NCBI GenBank assembly: GCA_951230915.1
Contig: OX579636.1
Location: forward strand, 45,635,912-45,699,911
DNA: 64,000 nt
Reading direction: 5' to 3'
Source of the DNA: Antitrichia curtipendula
Taxonomy: Eukaryota > Streptophyta > Bryopsida > Hypnales > Leucodontaceae
This document shows, piece after piece, positions 10,101 through 22,022 of the stretch. The notes under the pieces were generated by a model. The model did no database searches. It was not told the DNA's origin and saw nothing but the letters and a program-made list of their open reading frames with translations. A program made the translations under genes and the position numbers. Position 1 is the stretch's first letter. Every line of letters starts with the position of its first letter.

Positions 10101-12962
10101 GCAGAACCAAATATGAAAATTGGCCAGAGAATCGCATTCAAGACACAAACTCCATAAAACTGTTCCAAACAACTATTATAAAACCTTAGGACATGTATGA
10201 TTCATCAGTTCACAAGTAATTGCCTCCACATCCACGAAATGAAGGTAACGATTGCCTACCTTCCGTTTCTAAACGTAAACTTGTCGGCCGAATGCCGAAG
10301 AATCTGTACCCGCCACCAGGCCACCACAAGTTTTGTGAATTTGCCAGTTTCACTCGAGGACTATCTATTTAGTTTGGGCAAGTGTCCGAAGAATCCATTA
10401 GAAATTCAAGACTACATCGAATCCTCAAAAAGCTACTTAACGTAACCCCTGAGCGCCCCGAAGTTCATATCTGGGTTATGAACAGAATGATTCAGGGTGA
10501 TATCTCGTCCATGTAACTCATTCATCAGAATTAATGCTTGAATCTTTCCGAAAACACTCTTTAATGACCAATTTAATGAATTTGAGCTAAGTAATAAACT
10601 TGTACGAAGACATATGCAAAAATATGCAATAATTCAAAAAAGATTTGGCGTTAACCCCTAAACTTTCAGAGTTTCTCCAGAATTGATGATTTGGGAAAAA
10701 TCATTATAAAGTACTATTTGGAAGAATATTTTAGAACTGATATACAAATGAAACTTGTAGATTTTGAATTTAGATTCCATCCATACAGATAGATTCCCCA
10801 ATGCTATCACCAATATTCTTTTTATGAATTTGAAAAGGAAATTTTAAAATTCCTTCAAATTCAATTACAATTACAAGCAAAATATTATCATTTTTGGAGT
10901 AAAACTTGTTGGAATGGATTTGAAAGGAGGTTCTCTTGGCATAGTGATTTTTTGAAATTTTTGCATTCTTTACATCCATGACCTCATTATTGCAAATTTA
11001 GTTCTGAACTAGAGTCAATGCAATTTTTGGCTTGGTCAGACACTTGCCATACTTCCACATTTGTAATTTTAGAAAAATATGTATTCTAGTAACACCAAAT
11101 GCAATCGATAGATAGGACAAGAACTTGATAAAGTATCTCCACGTTGACTTTCATCCAAGCAGCAACGAAATTCTTTCGTCCAGAAATTGGACGTCGGAGC
11201 GCTTAAGGGTTAAACAGGTTAAAGAGCCATATACGAGGGATGGACAGGGAGATACAAAAGCTAACAAAAAATTATCGCAAGGATACTTTCATTGCTCAAA
11301 TGATTCTGATAAACTAGAAGCATATACGTCAAAAAATTTAAGCTTCACCGAGGAAAGCAACGATCCTGTGGGGCTAAACAACTGGAGGCTTCGCATAGTC
11401 AAATTACCTGGCACTGAAAGTGAACAAGAAATGCTCGAATTGTTTCCCTGTATGGACCGGAGACATCATCCCAAAGTTGATGCTCGCCTTCCACAATTTC
11501 ATACCTGATCGATTGATCACAGATAGCGCACATTGGAGATCTCAACCGACATCAATACTCTACCTTGCCTAGCCTTGTTAATCAGAAAGGAATAAAAACT
11601 GGCCATTCCACAACAACAATCACCTGAACAATCAACAAGTCTTAAGGCATGCGTTTGGTATGCAGCCAAGCTATTACTGGCGTGTACTTCCCACGGCAAC
11701 GGAGCCCAACTCGGATAATAATACAGCTAATAATGTTTACGAAAATCCACAAAACAAAGATTGATTCGAGTTTCTAGGCAAGCAAAAAACATTCAATCGT
11801 ACTAAGGTGTGATCTCCTACCACTCAGCTTTAGCTTCTGATTCCTCCTGCGACAACCGGTGTCCAAGCAGCCGCTTCACGGCCAAGGCCTCCATGGAGCT
11901 ATCACTCGAGAGCCTCAAACATCGGGACCGTATGTCTCCAACCGCAGGACCTCCTGAAATCAATCCATTCATTCAGTGCAATGTCAAAGAGCTGGACGCT
12001 ACAACAGCTATGGCAGTTAAAGTTCAAGCCATCCATTCTCGCGGTTCGCAATTCAATCTCCAAAATATAAAATTTCTTCAATCCAATACCCTAACCTGGA
12101 CAACCCTACATCACAATAGCACCCGAAACAATTTCCATCTCCTAAACCCTCGAGCCGGTGCCTTGTCCCTGCGAATTGGCAAATTAGGGTAAGAGAGCGC
12201 ACCAAGCACCCGTACAATCTCCGCCGTGCTCCCGCCATCGTCTGAAACGGGAAGCACATGCGCGACGCGTGTTGTTAGCTTCTTCAGCTCCTCGACCACG
12301 CCATTGAATGCCGTCCCGCCTGCATTGCAGAACCACCGCCACTCTATTTTTCAACTGTGCGCAACAAGAACCACAATTTCACTCCCGCATAGAACAATTC
12401 CTTTAAACAGCAACAGTCTCCAAGTGTACACATCCGGTTACCGAAAAACAAAATACACTCGTTCTCCAGTTTTCAACAATTTGAACGCATTTTACTCATT
12501 GCATGTCTGCCTACTTACAGCTTCAGAACAGAGATATTTAAAAGCGAAAACGCAGTGCAAGACGATCAGAAACGCGATTGTCAAACTGCGAGAACGCTAA
12601 TGTTACATTTCTGTATCCACAGACAGATCTATCTCGCCAAATTACGCACCTGAGAAGACGAGCATGGACGGCCCGCGGACCTGCACATCCACATGCACCT
12701 CAGACTGGTCCACAAGGCCTGAAATATCCCCATAGCGCACCGTATTGCCCTCATACCGCAACGCCGTCATCGCTACCGCCGCCCCGACCTCCCTCATTCC
12801 GTCATCAGCTGCACACAACCGCCATTGCGACTTCCCCGGGCTCCTCCTCTTCCTCCTCTTTTGATTCTCCACCAAAGCAGAAAAAGTAGAGGCAGGCAGA
12901 GGAAAGCTCGGGCAGTGGGAGTACAGCAAGAGGGAGCTATGGCGGACGATCATTGCGAACAT
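7118..12962 (-). CDS. CofD/YvcK-fold protein (UPF0052 family)
   Basis: Thirteen exons: 12962-12650, 12319-12203, 11953-11821, 11504-11408, 10303-10260, 10081-9925, 9728-9648, 9122-9048, 8913-8812, 8241-8194, 7997-7845, 7464-7372, 7231-7118. Phases agree throughout and give 508 aa. Family motifs appear in order: VFSGGTAFNG (about 102-111), LPVSDDGGSTAEIVRVLGGP, VGDIRSRCLRL, WYEIVEGEH, FRNGSIGNFFFAGARIFFQS (about 231-250), TNDRLTLG and KRIFYISSEGNN. Bacterial and archaeal relatives are the 2-phospho-L-lactate transferase CofD and the morphogenesis factor YvcK; the plant substrate is not established. The basic, hydroxyl-rich first 40 residues could be an organellar transit peptide. The start is the first ATG of the open exon. 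The exon 8 donor (GTTCGC) is the weakest. Intron 4 holds a TTAA-flanked element. Confidence 0.88.
10442..11213. mobile_element. TTAA-family element inside intron 4 of the CofD-like gene
   Basis: The left end reads (G)TAACCCCTGAGCGCCCCGA. The right end in inverse reads TTAACCCTTAAGCGCTCCGA, so the termini are imperfect inverted repeats next to a TTAA that is mutated to GTAA on the left. A second inward-facing terminus, TTAACCCCTAAAC, sits at 10651, suggesting nested or composite insertion. No coding capacity. The element lies wholly between exons 4 and 5. Confidence 0.6.
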
Positions 12963-13516
12963 GTCCACTCATCGCCTAACACCTACCAAGCTCTCCCTTG
13001 TTTTACTCACGCCCCTTTACCCTTTTTCCCTGTTCTCTCACACCAAAGCGCTTGGCATCCATCGGCATCCCCACCCTTTCATGCCAATCAGGGGAACCAT
13101 TTCACAAGCAAATTTCATGAAATTGTGCGCCAAAACTCACCTCGTCGTGGCTGTCTGTGCGATGGAGCAGCATGCTTGAGTCGTTGCAGCGATGGCGGAA
13201 TGGGGATAGCTGGTTAATTGGATTGTGAAGGGGGTGTAATACATTGTTGGAAGCGGCGTGAAGTGGGAGGGACGAATCTAGGCGAGACTCGACTTAGAGG
13301 TGGAGGATTTGCGAGCGAGGATCGAGAGCGTGGTGGACTCGTGGTAATTTCGTGCGTGTGGAGCGCAGGCACATCAGGTTAAGTCGCAACGACGTGCCAA
13401 GGATCGGATCTAATAAATTCTAATTCCTTGGGCTTTAACTTAAGTTAAAGCTAAGGTATCGCCACCTTCTCCAGTTCGAATGAAGTGCTGCTCACGATTG
13501 AAGTGTGTGCATTTTT
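12963..13516. other. Upstream region of the CofD-like gene
   Basis: GC content is higher than in the surrounding repeats, as expected for a promoter and leader. The open frames here (for example 12825-13217, plus) are antisense to or beyond exon 1 and show no family features. No clear TATA box was found. Confidence 0.35.
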
Positions 13517-14074
13517 AAACTTTGAAGTCCTCTATTTAACTCAATTTTCAATATTTTTGGAAAAAAATATAAACACAAGGTGTAGATTGTTTATTACAAC
13601 ATTACAATCGTTTGGATTGGCATTTTTCAATTTCATAATTAAATCCTTAACAATTTAGTGTTTTGAATCATTTTCTACTTCTTTCTACTTACTATTTTTT
13701 TCCTATATGTTGTACATTTCCAAATGATCTGAAATTTTTCAAGCATGTAGCTAACTTGCTTTGAAGAATGAATCCAAAGAGTTACCACCATTTTGGACAT
13801 TTTTTCATACAAATGTGACCATGTGAAGTGCAGCTGCCCGGTTTTTCGCAGGGACAAAAAAAGGGGTTTTGTCACTTCAAATGCTAATATCTTGCAATCT
13901 ACACGGTGGAAATTTCTGAAATTTTTTCCACATCTTCTCAAACTAGTTTACTACAAGATCCTACGGTCACATGTGTCCAAAAATGTTTTTTTTTCAAAAT
14001 TTCGTACTTGTACTAGAAATGGCAGTTTGGGAGCGTTTTTTGTGAAAACATAGTCAAAAACCTTTAGGGGTTAA
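13517..14074. mobile_element. TTAA-family element, copy with inverted partner at 27575
   Basis: The right end is CCTTTAGGGGTTAA (TTAA at 14071-14074). The whole stretch is similar, in inverse orientation, to 27575-28130. Shared blocks include CTTTGAAGTCCT, TGTTTATTACAACATTACAA and ACTAGAAATGGCAGTTT. The left boundary is not certain; 13517 is where similarity between the two copies is still seen. Confidence 0.6.
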
Positions 14075-14179
14075 ACTATACATTCTTCCCAAATATTGAA
14101 CAAGAAATACCTTAAGCTTACTTCATTAATATGAATCACATTAATAATGTTGTGTGTACTCTAACAAGTTAACTAAAGG

Positions 14180-14180
<1 letters not shown>

Positions 14181-14231
<51 letters not shown>
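14181..14231. repeat. (TAA)17 microsatellite
   Basis: Seventeen uninterrupted TAA triplets lie in non-coding DNA. Likely length-polymorphic. Confidence 0.95.
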
Positions 14232-14232
<1 letters not shown>

Positions 14233-14716
14233 GTTATTAGTCTAATATGCTATTGTAATTAAAGAGTTTATTAGGGCAATTCGACTAGCTATGCCTTTAG
14301 GAAGTAGACTCTGTACAGACTAATAATCCATAAAAAATCCTCCAAATGAAATTTGACCAAGACTAAGATAATTTAATAATAGAAAACATGCTCAAACACT
14401 TATTAGGTCACTAAAACAACATCCTTTATCAACCTCTTTTAGGTGATTGCTACTCTACATTTGTTTACATCCTATTATTATGGGCTAATGCAAAATTAGA
14501 TACAACCCCAAAATTAGTTTCACTATTTTTTATTTTTTAATTAGTACAAACAATAATATTCTAGCTTACATTAAGTACAAAATTACAAATATCTCTTATA
14601 TCTCCTACACTTTGAAAAATTTTAAGTTACTAATATTACTTGAGTGTTACCACTTGAGTTGCATTTCTCAAGTTCATCAATGGCCTCATCAAAAAATTTA
14701 GGTCATTCGACTCCCT

Positions 14717-15284
14717 TTAACCCCTTGGGGAACAATTTGGATCCGGGTAGGTTCCTAAGGTCTCAATTTGAAGTTAATTTTTTTGAGATTTTTTGAAGTT
14801 GTGTAGCTTTGCAAGAGCTTTGTGGATATATAATTTTTGGTTCAATCGGATGCCGGATGAAAAAGTTATGGCACAATGAGCAAGAAATGGAGATTCTCGG
14901 GCAGCCCCCAAAAAATTACAAAAAGTCAAAAAAAAAAAATTTGATTTTTTTTCCTAAAAGATTATGTTTTTACCTATACATGAATCTTTTATTCATTCTA
15001 TTTGGACTAGGGATGAAAAAGTTATGGACAATCTTAGTTTTTCGGGCAATTTAAGCATCTTCTTGAAAAAAAACTTTTTGCTCAATTTTGAATGCTAATA
15101 TCTTCCAATCAGTACGGTGAAATTTGATGAAAATATTACTACATGATCCCAGATAAGTTAAGTACAAGATCCTACGGTTGAATTCCCAAAAAAACAAAAA
15201 ATTGGATTCCTTAAGTGAATACAGCAGAAGTGGTAGTTTTGAGTGGTTTTTGGCAGAAAACACCCTCGGGGCTTTAGGGGTTAA
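14717..15284. mobile_element. TTAA-family element with intact TTAA at both ends
   Basis: The left end is TTAACCCCTTGGGG. The right end GGGGCTTTAGGGGTTAA is its approximate inverse. The inner right part carries the block TACAAGATCCTACGGTTG and a GGTAGTTTTGAGTGGTTTTT block that recur in other members. No plausible ORF. Confidence 0.65.
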
Positions 15285-15909
15285 GGGAGTCATGGTAGCA
15301 AAAGTATCACTTCCAGGTGTTGTTACATTATTCTTGAATGGCAAAGATTTGTCTTGAAAGTTTAAGAGCTACTCCAATTGATTACCGATACACTTTAGTT
15401 GAAGCTCCTAGAATGAATCCTTGCTGTTTTCCTTGATGGATTTTGATCATTCCCTTGTACTGAAACATTAACAGAATTAGGTACACATTTGAGATTTGCC
15501 TAATATTCTCAGGCCAAATGGGGAGAATAAGGCCATAATCTTGAGACAAGCCTAATAGAACGGACACAGACTGACTCTCACTACGCCATTCAGTGCAGTT
15601 GCGGTGGACAAAAATTGTGCAGTAAATTCACCACAACCACACGAATCTCCAAAACAAACACGAGAATATCAAATCATGTGAAATTTTAATTGGGAAAGGT
15701 AAAGCTACAGTTGTAAAGATATTGAGCACGTTATTCCAAGGATATTTCCACCCTTCTCATAGGTGCTGAAATAGCACCAATCTACTGTACCGTACCAAGA
15801 AACAATGATCAGCGAACAAGCCTAAAGTCGACAAGCACTAAGACACCATTGTGCATATATGCTAACCACTCCGCTGCAAGGCAAACTTCCAAGACTCGGC
15901 CATCATTGG

Positions 15910-17797
15910 TTATGGAAGGCAGGGAAGCTCAACAACATCGAAGGAGTAAATTGAGACATGGTCACAAATGACAGTAGCAAACTTCACTGGTCTGCCTTCA
16001 ATTGATTGCTCCAACGCCCGCACTTGAGATCGATGTGGTGGATGACCACTGCATGCATAAAGCCAAAGGAACGGCATAAGACATAGGTCAAACACATGAA
16101 GCAAACGAAAGAGAAAACAGAAGTCATAGGGATAGGATCTTGATACCTTGAGGTGCACAAGCTGAAACACGGAAACCCAGGGTTGGATTTCTTAAACCGT
16201 GCATTTGGAAGATATACATCGTACATTAGCTTCAAATTTGAAGTGCAGCTTTCACTAGCTTGCATCTCAATGGATGTAGAAACCTTCCCTAATACTTGCG
16301 ATGATGATATGGCTGAAACCTCTGTATAATCACCAATTCAGTAGAAGTTCACTTATCTCAAAAGTTATCAAGAACATGTTAACCCCTAAGTGCCCATATG
16401 GCTGAATGTGGTTGGCTCCAATATGCATAGAAGCTGAAATAAACCATTCAGCAAGGATAAGGAAAATAACAAGATGTGCCAAAAGGAAAAAGAAATCATG
16501 TCTTACATTTGTTTACAATAGAAATAAGTTTGGAAAATTAACCCCTAAAGGACCACGTGACCGTTCAATGTACGCAAGAAATCTTGGGTACTTGTGCACA
16601 AAGTCAATTTTGGTCAAATGTTCACAAAATTTTGACACTAGGGGTGAACATGTACCCCTTGATGAGAATATAATTTGTTCCCAATTGAGACCCCGGATCA
16701 AAAGTTATATGCTGCCCTAAACTTTTTTAACAATTTTTGGAAATAATTTAAAAGCAGAGAAATGTTTTGGAAATAAATAAAAACGACTATTAGCTTCCAA
16801 AGCGGATTTTCTATTTAAAAATTAGGGGTAAAAAAGAAACATCAAAAAATCACCTGCCTGAACCATACGAACAAGTAAGGTCATCCGTCGGAACTTCAAA
16901 AGCCTATTGCAAATGGAACTTACCAACCACAATTTCAGAGCTGGATGCAATTTCTGATTCAACCCTCGGAGAACAGACTTGTGTTGAAGTTCCACAGGCT
17001 TGGTCATTATGCTGTGCATCACCCGATACTTTCACATCAGCAAGTTGACCACTTAGGTTTTCCAGTTGTGCAGTCAGCATCGGAGGTCGCTTCTTCGGTA
17101 AAGTCCACAGCACGTTCTGGCGTCCCACAGTGTAGCCTAATTTTCTCAGATAAATATAGACTTGGTAGTTGTCCCAAGAGCAACCATATGACGGTGACGA
17201 TACCAAACTGTAAGCTTCAAGTAGAGGTATTATCCTTTCTCCTTCTAGCAATAAAAGGCTCCCTTGCTCTACCATGAACCTGCAAAACCTAACTTGTATC
17301 AACTAATGAAACAGAATTCAATGTTGGTTTAGGGTTTAGGGTAATATCCAGCACGCTAACGCTATGAAACTTCTCTGAGACTGAAAGCTGAGCAAAAATA
17401 CTACAGTATTGAATAAGGAATTGTAAAGCAATATATTAACTCACACAATCTCCTCAATGAAGGCAAAGTGTTGGCTGCCTCTTGTAAACCCAGTCACAAT
17501 CCAAGCCTTCCCTTTCTTTACGAACACCTCTGCCGTCCCTCTAGCAGCATCCCACTGAGCCTTTGACATGTCCTTCCTAAAAAGCCCAAATACCAAATGA
17601 TGTCAATATCACCAAAATCGAGGCTCCATTCAAACAGTAAAATGAAGAGTCCTGAATTCAGTTACATACCGAGGACGGAGCCTTGTGTCAACTGGGCCTC
17701 CAAAGTGGAGCGAAGCCTCAAAAGAAGCATCATCGTCGGATAGCTCGCTCCTTCCACTTCCATCATCACTACTGTAAGAACTACCAACACGTCCCAT
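15910..17797 (-). CDS. SEN54: tRNA-splicing endonuclease subunit SEN54
   Basis: Five exons: 17797-17670, 17576-17445, 17279-16924, 16321-16147, 16048-15910. Phases agree and give 309 aa. SEN54 is a structural subunit of the SEN2/SEN34/SEN15/SEN54 complex that cuts introns from pre-tRNA; it carries no catalytic triad. The N-terminal domain is visible as VTGFTRGSQHFAFIEEIVFM, FMVEQGSLLLLEGERIIPLL and YQVYIYLRKLGYTVGR. The C-terminal part reads LKLMYDVYLPNARFKKSNPG, FSLCTSSGHPPHRSQ and RPVKFATVICDHVSIYSFDV. The linker between them is long and poorly conserved, as is usual in the family. The start ATG at 17797 opens an acidic Ser-rich leader (SSYSSDDGSGRSELSDDD). Intron 3 (16923-16322) holds TTAA-type repeat sequence. 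Confidence 0.9.
16538..16831. mobile_element. TTAA-family element in SEN54 intron 3
   Basis: The left end is TTAACCCCTAAAGGACC and the right end AATTAGGGGTAA is its degraded inverse. Another terminus of the same type, TTAACCCCTAAGTGCCC, lies at 16379. The internal block around 16630-16715 (GGTGAACATGTACCCCTTGA) matches 49320-49450 in inverse orientation, so this is a repeat rather than exon. Its exclusion makes exon 3 and exon 4 join in phase. Confidence 0.55.
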
Positions 17798-18554
17798 CTC
17801 GTGATGATTACTCGAGATGAGTAACTAGCCTAAACCTCATGGAGGTCAACAGTGATGCGAGTGCTCGAGCGATCAGCTGGTACGGGAAGCAGCAGAGCAG
17901 ATCCACGACCTCGCTCCGTTCTAGAAATTCCGGATTGCATGCCAGAACTTGACACACGTCGAGAGCCCATCCCACCACCTCCAACAGGGCAGCCACATTG
18001 AACACCATTCCCAACTCATATAAATTTCTCAGCTGCCCGCCCCTCCTGATTCCTCGATCCTGTAAACTCCACTTAGGGTGCAAGCAGTGACTGCCTCCTT
18101 TGAGTGCATCATGCAGAAAACAGTGTCTTCATAGACATCATAAAGAGATCATCACTTTAACCATGGGGAAACCTCCCCACAAATCATGGAAAAGATTCAA
18201 GTCGTCTAAAATTTCTTGAAACAATATAATTTTACTCAAACCCGGTTAGATATCTTTACGACTTCAACATAGTAAGCCGAAGGCTGATACCAAAGAATGC
18301 AGAGAACACGCATCTAGAATGCAAACTAAAGCTTTCTGATCAAGCAGGTTGATGTGGGCTTGAAGCATGTGCAGGATTCGTAGTGATACTCCTGGTTTCA
18401 GTGCCAATCCTGACAGCAATTAACACACATGCAAATTTAGCGATTGATAATCACCGCTAAATTGGAAATCCAATACACTTCAAAATCAATCCACCTGAAA
18501 TAAGCTCATTTTAGATTTCTCCCCTGTTAGTGATTACCAAACCCTAATTTCATT

Positions 18555-18794
18555 CTAAAACACAACATAACTATCAATGACTTGACGAAGCAAACTGGAT
18601 ACACCAAGAAACGATCCAATGCCAAAGCCATGGCCTAAGCCCACTCCGCACCAAATTCTGTGATTTCCTTGATTTTGTAAGTGGCGAGTCTGCTCGTTAC
18701 CGTAGCAACAACAAAGTTGCCACACCGGGTTCAGAATGCAGTCGGAGAATCGCCCCTCGGCTTGGCCACTGCTGGAAAAAGTGGCAACACACAA
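18555..18794 (-). other. Possible exon encoding a Gly-rich C-terminus
   Basis: The frame ends with WCGVGLGHGFGIGSFLGV, then LLRQVIDSYVVF and a stop at 18555. This resembles the glycine-patterned ends of small plant proteins. An acceptor-like CACAG precedes the segment near 18662. No convincing upstream exon or start was found between 18800 and 19100, although that stretch is GC-richer like other 5' ends here. It may be a small gene of which only the last exon is readable, or chance. Confidence 0.25.
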
Positions 18795-19139
18795 ATATCA
18801 GCTCTCTGTCTGTACACCCCCAACTTTTGTTGTACAGCTTGAAGAAACAAGTATTTTTTCTTTTTTATGTGTAGAGCGCAAAGAGGGAGAAGAAGCCAAG
18901 GAAGGGCGACAACATTGCATTACAATGATCCTATGCGGACAGTGCAAAAAGTGAGAAGACAGTGAGAAGGTTGAGATCACTGACGGTAAGGCTCAAGGAG
19001 AGCTTGGGGACGAGCGTGAAGGTCGCAGCGGAGCACCACCGTGGAGGCAGGACGATTTGCTGCGGGGGACGCAAATGCAAACCCTAGCGAGGAGCAAAGC
19101 AAAGGTATGGGTATTTGGCACCTGTCCGAGCAACCTGTG

Positions 19140-20234
19140 AAAATTTAGAAATTACTAGTAATTCTTTCAGGAAAAAGTGGAAGAAAATTCATGTCAAATA
19201 CTCCGTACATAATATCCTACACTAGGGTCGGATTCATTAAAAAAATTTAAAATATAATTAAATATGACATCTAATGAAATTATAACGTGACATAATTGAT
19301 TATAGTATAGAAAATATTAGTGAAAATAATCTAAAATCCTTAAAAGAATCATAAAGTCAAAGTTGTGAGTATTGGTAATACCGCAAGTATCAGTAAAGTC
19401 TTTACTATCGATGAAAAAAAAAATAATTTCATTTATTTTGGAGTGCAAAAAAAATAATTTTTCATTATTTTGGAGTGTATGAGAACTGCTACAAGCCACG
19501 GAATATTCTACAATGTGCTATTGGTCAAAAAATATTGTGAATCTTGTAAAATGAACTTTAAAAAATTCTAAATTGAGTTAATGAATTAAAATTCAACCAA
19601 AAAAGAAATGATTTCACATGGGGCCTAATGAATCCGACCCCAACATACAACATACAATATGCAAAAAAAATCTGAAATTTTCAACATAGATATGCATTAT
19701 AGTGCAGACCAAAGTTATCATATCAATGAAAAATTATAAAATCAACAAACCATGGATATTGGTCCAAATTTCAAATTGCAATTAAATATTGAATTTAAAG
19801 AATTTAAAGAATTTTCCAATTGGAGCAAAAACTACAATTGATAAACTTCTTTTTGTTATAAGGGACTCAAAAATTTTAAATATCATTTTTATGGCTAAAA
19901 TTCACATCAAGAATAGAGAACAAAGATGTGGTCAAAATACACTGAAAGGATGATCCATAGAATAAGCATCTTTTTCTTTTGAAAAATCAATAAGATAATA
20001 GTGAGAAAATATTCAATACTATTCACTTAAAATGAACTCAAGCAACTCCCTCAAAAAATGGATGAAAATTTATTTATTTTTCACATCCTACAATCCCTCT
20101 TGAAATCATCCGAAGGACACAAAACATTCTCAACATCATTTCAAGATTAATCCTATAAGGCTATGGAAGCTCAAAGTGTTTGAGTGAATGATATTTTGGG
20201 TTTCTTCAAAACAAAAAATGCACCTATTTTTCCA
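19140..20234. other. AT-rich intergenic stretch
   Basis: No gene, RNA or structured repeat was recognised. The open frames are short and biased by A and T runs. Confidence 0.5.
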
Positions 20235-20400
20235 AGAACTTGACAATTTTTTTGTTTATAGAACTTTTGACAATTTTTTTCTTTACAGAACTTGACAATT
20301 TTTTTCTCTACAGAACTTTTGACAATTTTTTTTTTCTTTACAGAACTTGACAATTTTTTTCTTTACAGAACTTTTGACAATTTTTTTGCAATTTTTTTGC
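20235..20400. repeat. Tandem repeat with alternating 27- and 29-bp units
   Basis: The motif GAACTTGACAATTTTTTT alternates with GAACTTTTGACAATTTTTTT, each followed by CTTTACA or a variant. About six units are present. The alternation suggests expansion of a two-unit block. Confidence 0.8.
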
Positions 20401-20545
20401 AAAGAATACTGACCTAACTTAGCAGATTTAGTCCTTGGGTTTCATTCAATGCCTAAGTAGTTAAGGATCCTTACGTCAAAACATCTGCCAGTGAGGAAGG
20501 TGATATTACAGATGTCGGTGCAGTCCAAGAGCGTAGTAGGTGAAA

Positions 20546-20558
20546 TTAGGGTTTAGGG
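20546..20558 (+). promoter_or_regulatory. Telo-box upstream of URM1
   Basis: TTAGGGTTTAGGG contains the plant telo-box (AAACCCTAA in inverse) about 90 bp before the URM1 start codon. In plants this box is common near the start of transcription of genes for translation and ribosome biogenesis. That fits a tRNA-modification gene, though the role here is inferred. Confidence 0.45.
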
Positions 20559-20649
20559 CTCCTCTGTTCTCGTTGTGTCCCTTTCTTTTGCGAATTGTTG
20601 CACAGGGACGGAATTACAGAGCCGGGAGTTCGGCACGGAGGCAGCAGCC

Positions 20650-22022
20650 ATGCATCTGACGTTGGAATTCGGGTATGCACAATCAATATGTTCAATTCTG
20701 CTTCTGGATTTAAAGGCCAATTCTCGATCGATGTTGCTGGAATTAGGGTTTCCAGAAGCTGGGAAATTGGTTGGTCTGTGTCTCTGTGAGTGCTTGCTGA
20801 TGGTGAATTCATTACAGAGGCGGGCTGGAGCTTTTATTCGGATCGAAGAAAAAGCATGAAGTCGATGTTGCCCCCCCTGATGGTTTGAAGGAGGTACTAC
20901 AATCCTGGAAGAGATTTTCTTAAATCAACTTCTCCTATGATAGAATTCAGCAAGGCAGTTTCCGCATTAATTTGCCTTCTGCTAATTGTTTTGTACACTT
21001 CTCTTTTGCCTCGTTATTTACTATTTGGAATCTTATTTGGACTGTTGTAGCATTTTTTTCCGAGTAGATTGTTTCCATTTACGGTCACTCTGCCTGTCTG
21101 CTACGAAAGGCAATTGATTCAAGGTATTAGGGTTTAGTGTCGCGCTTGCAAGAGCATTAATTCGATTATCATGAACTTTTGTTGATTTGTTTGTGCCAGG
21201 TGACGATCGAGTCTCTTCTTTCTTGGATTAAGGATAACCTAATTAAGGAAAGGCCAGAGATGTTTCTGAAAGAGAAATCTGTGTAAGTAATCTTTTCAGA
21301 TTTCCATGGTCGTGTTATGTCGCAATACAGTTAGCGAAATTAAAGTTCGAGATCTAAGTTCTAGAAGTATCTTATCAATTCTAGAATATCAGTTGCTGAA
21401 TTAGCCCCATGAGAACGTTGAAAGCACCGCGGTGGTTTTTGAAAGCAGATAAGGGTTTTGGTCTCAGATTGGAACGAATTCTCTTCATGACGCAGTTGTG
21501 CTTGTTCCCCTTTACATAAGGCAGAGGATACGAAAACTGTAAAGGACCTAATCTCGTTTCCTAAACCGATCCCTTTTACCAATTCATTTATTCATGCACT
21601 TAATTGATCTTATTAGCTAGTGGTGTTGGCATGACTTGGGGTAAATGTCTATGCACTCTGATACTTGAACGGGAATGGGGATGTCTACTATCACATACAG
21701 TGATCTGGAACCTCCCACTTTAAATTCGCTTAAGAAATTTATACAGTGTTGTACATTTGATCTCAACAGAGTTCATTCTTGTACCCGTAAGTCTCTCCAT
21801 AGCTTTATACATCTCCAATAAATCACTCATGCTTGCGTTACAATGAAAGTGATGGAAATAATATCCTCTACCTCTATTATCTGTTTTCTCCAAACTTGGT
21901 GCAGGCGTCCAGGTGTGCTTGTGTTGGTGAATGACAGCGACTGGGAACTTTGTGGACGACTTGAGACGGTGCTGGAAGACAACGATGAAGTCATATTTAT
22001 ATCTACCTTACATGGCGGCTGA
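20650..22022 (+). CDS. URM1: Ubiquitin-related modifier 1 (URM1)
   Basis: Four exons: 20650-20672, 20818-20893, 21200-21282, 21905-22022, giving 99 aa, the normal URM1 size. URM1 is a beta-grasp sulfur carrier. Its C-terminal glycine is activated as a thiocarboxylate and supplies sulfur for 2-thiolation of the wobble uridine in cytosolic tRNAs; it can also be conjugated to proteins. Visible features are [15 protein letters not shown] at the start, [32 protein letters not shown] and the obligatory terminal LHGG directly before the stop. The start at 20650 is chosen because the family begins with this strand. An upstream in-frame ATG at 20575 would add 25 unrelated residues. Confidence 0.95.

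Noticed and set aside
12226..13217. Plus-strand frames of 103-130 codons
   Set aside because: They are antisense to exons 1 and 2 of the CofD-like gene and its upstream region.
16822..17022. Extra SEN54 exon around 16850-16900
   Set aside because: It would need an intron of about 20 nt or a phase mismatch; exons 3 and 4 join directly in phase without it.
20171..20353. Lys-rich minus-strand frame
   Set aside because: It is a translation of the T-rich tandem repeat.
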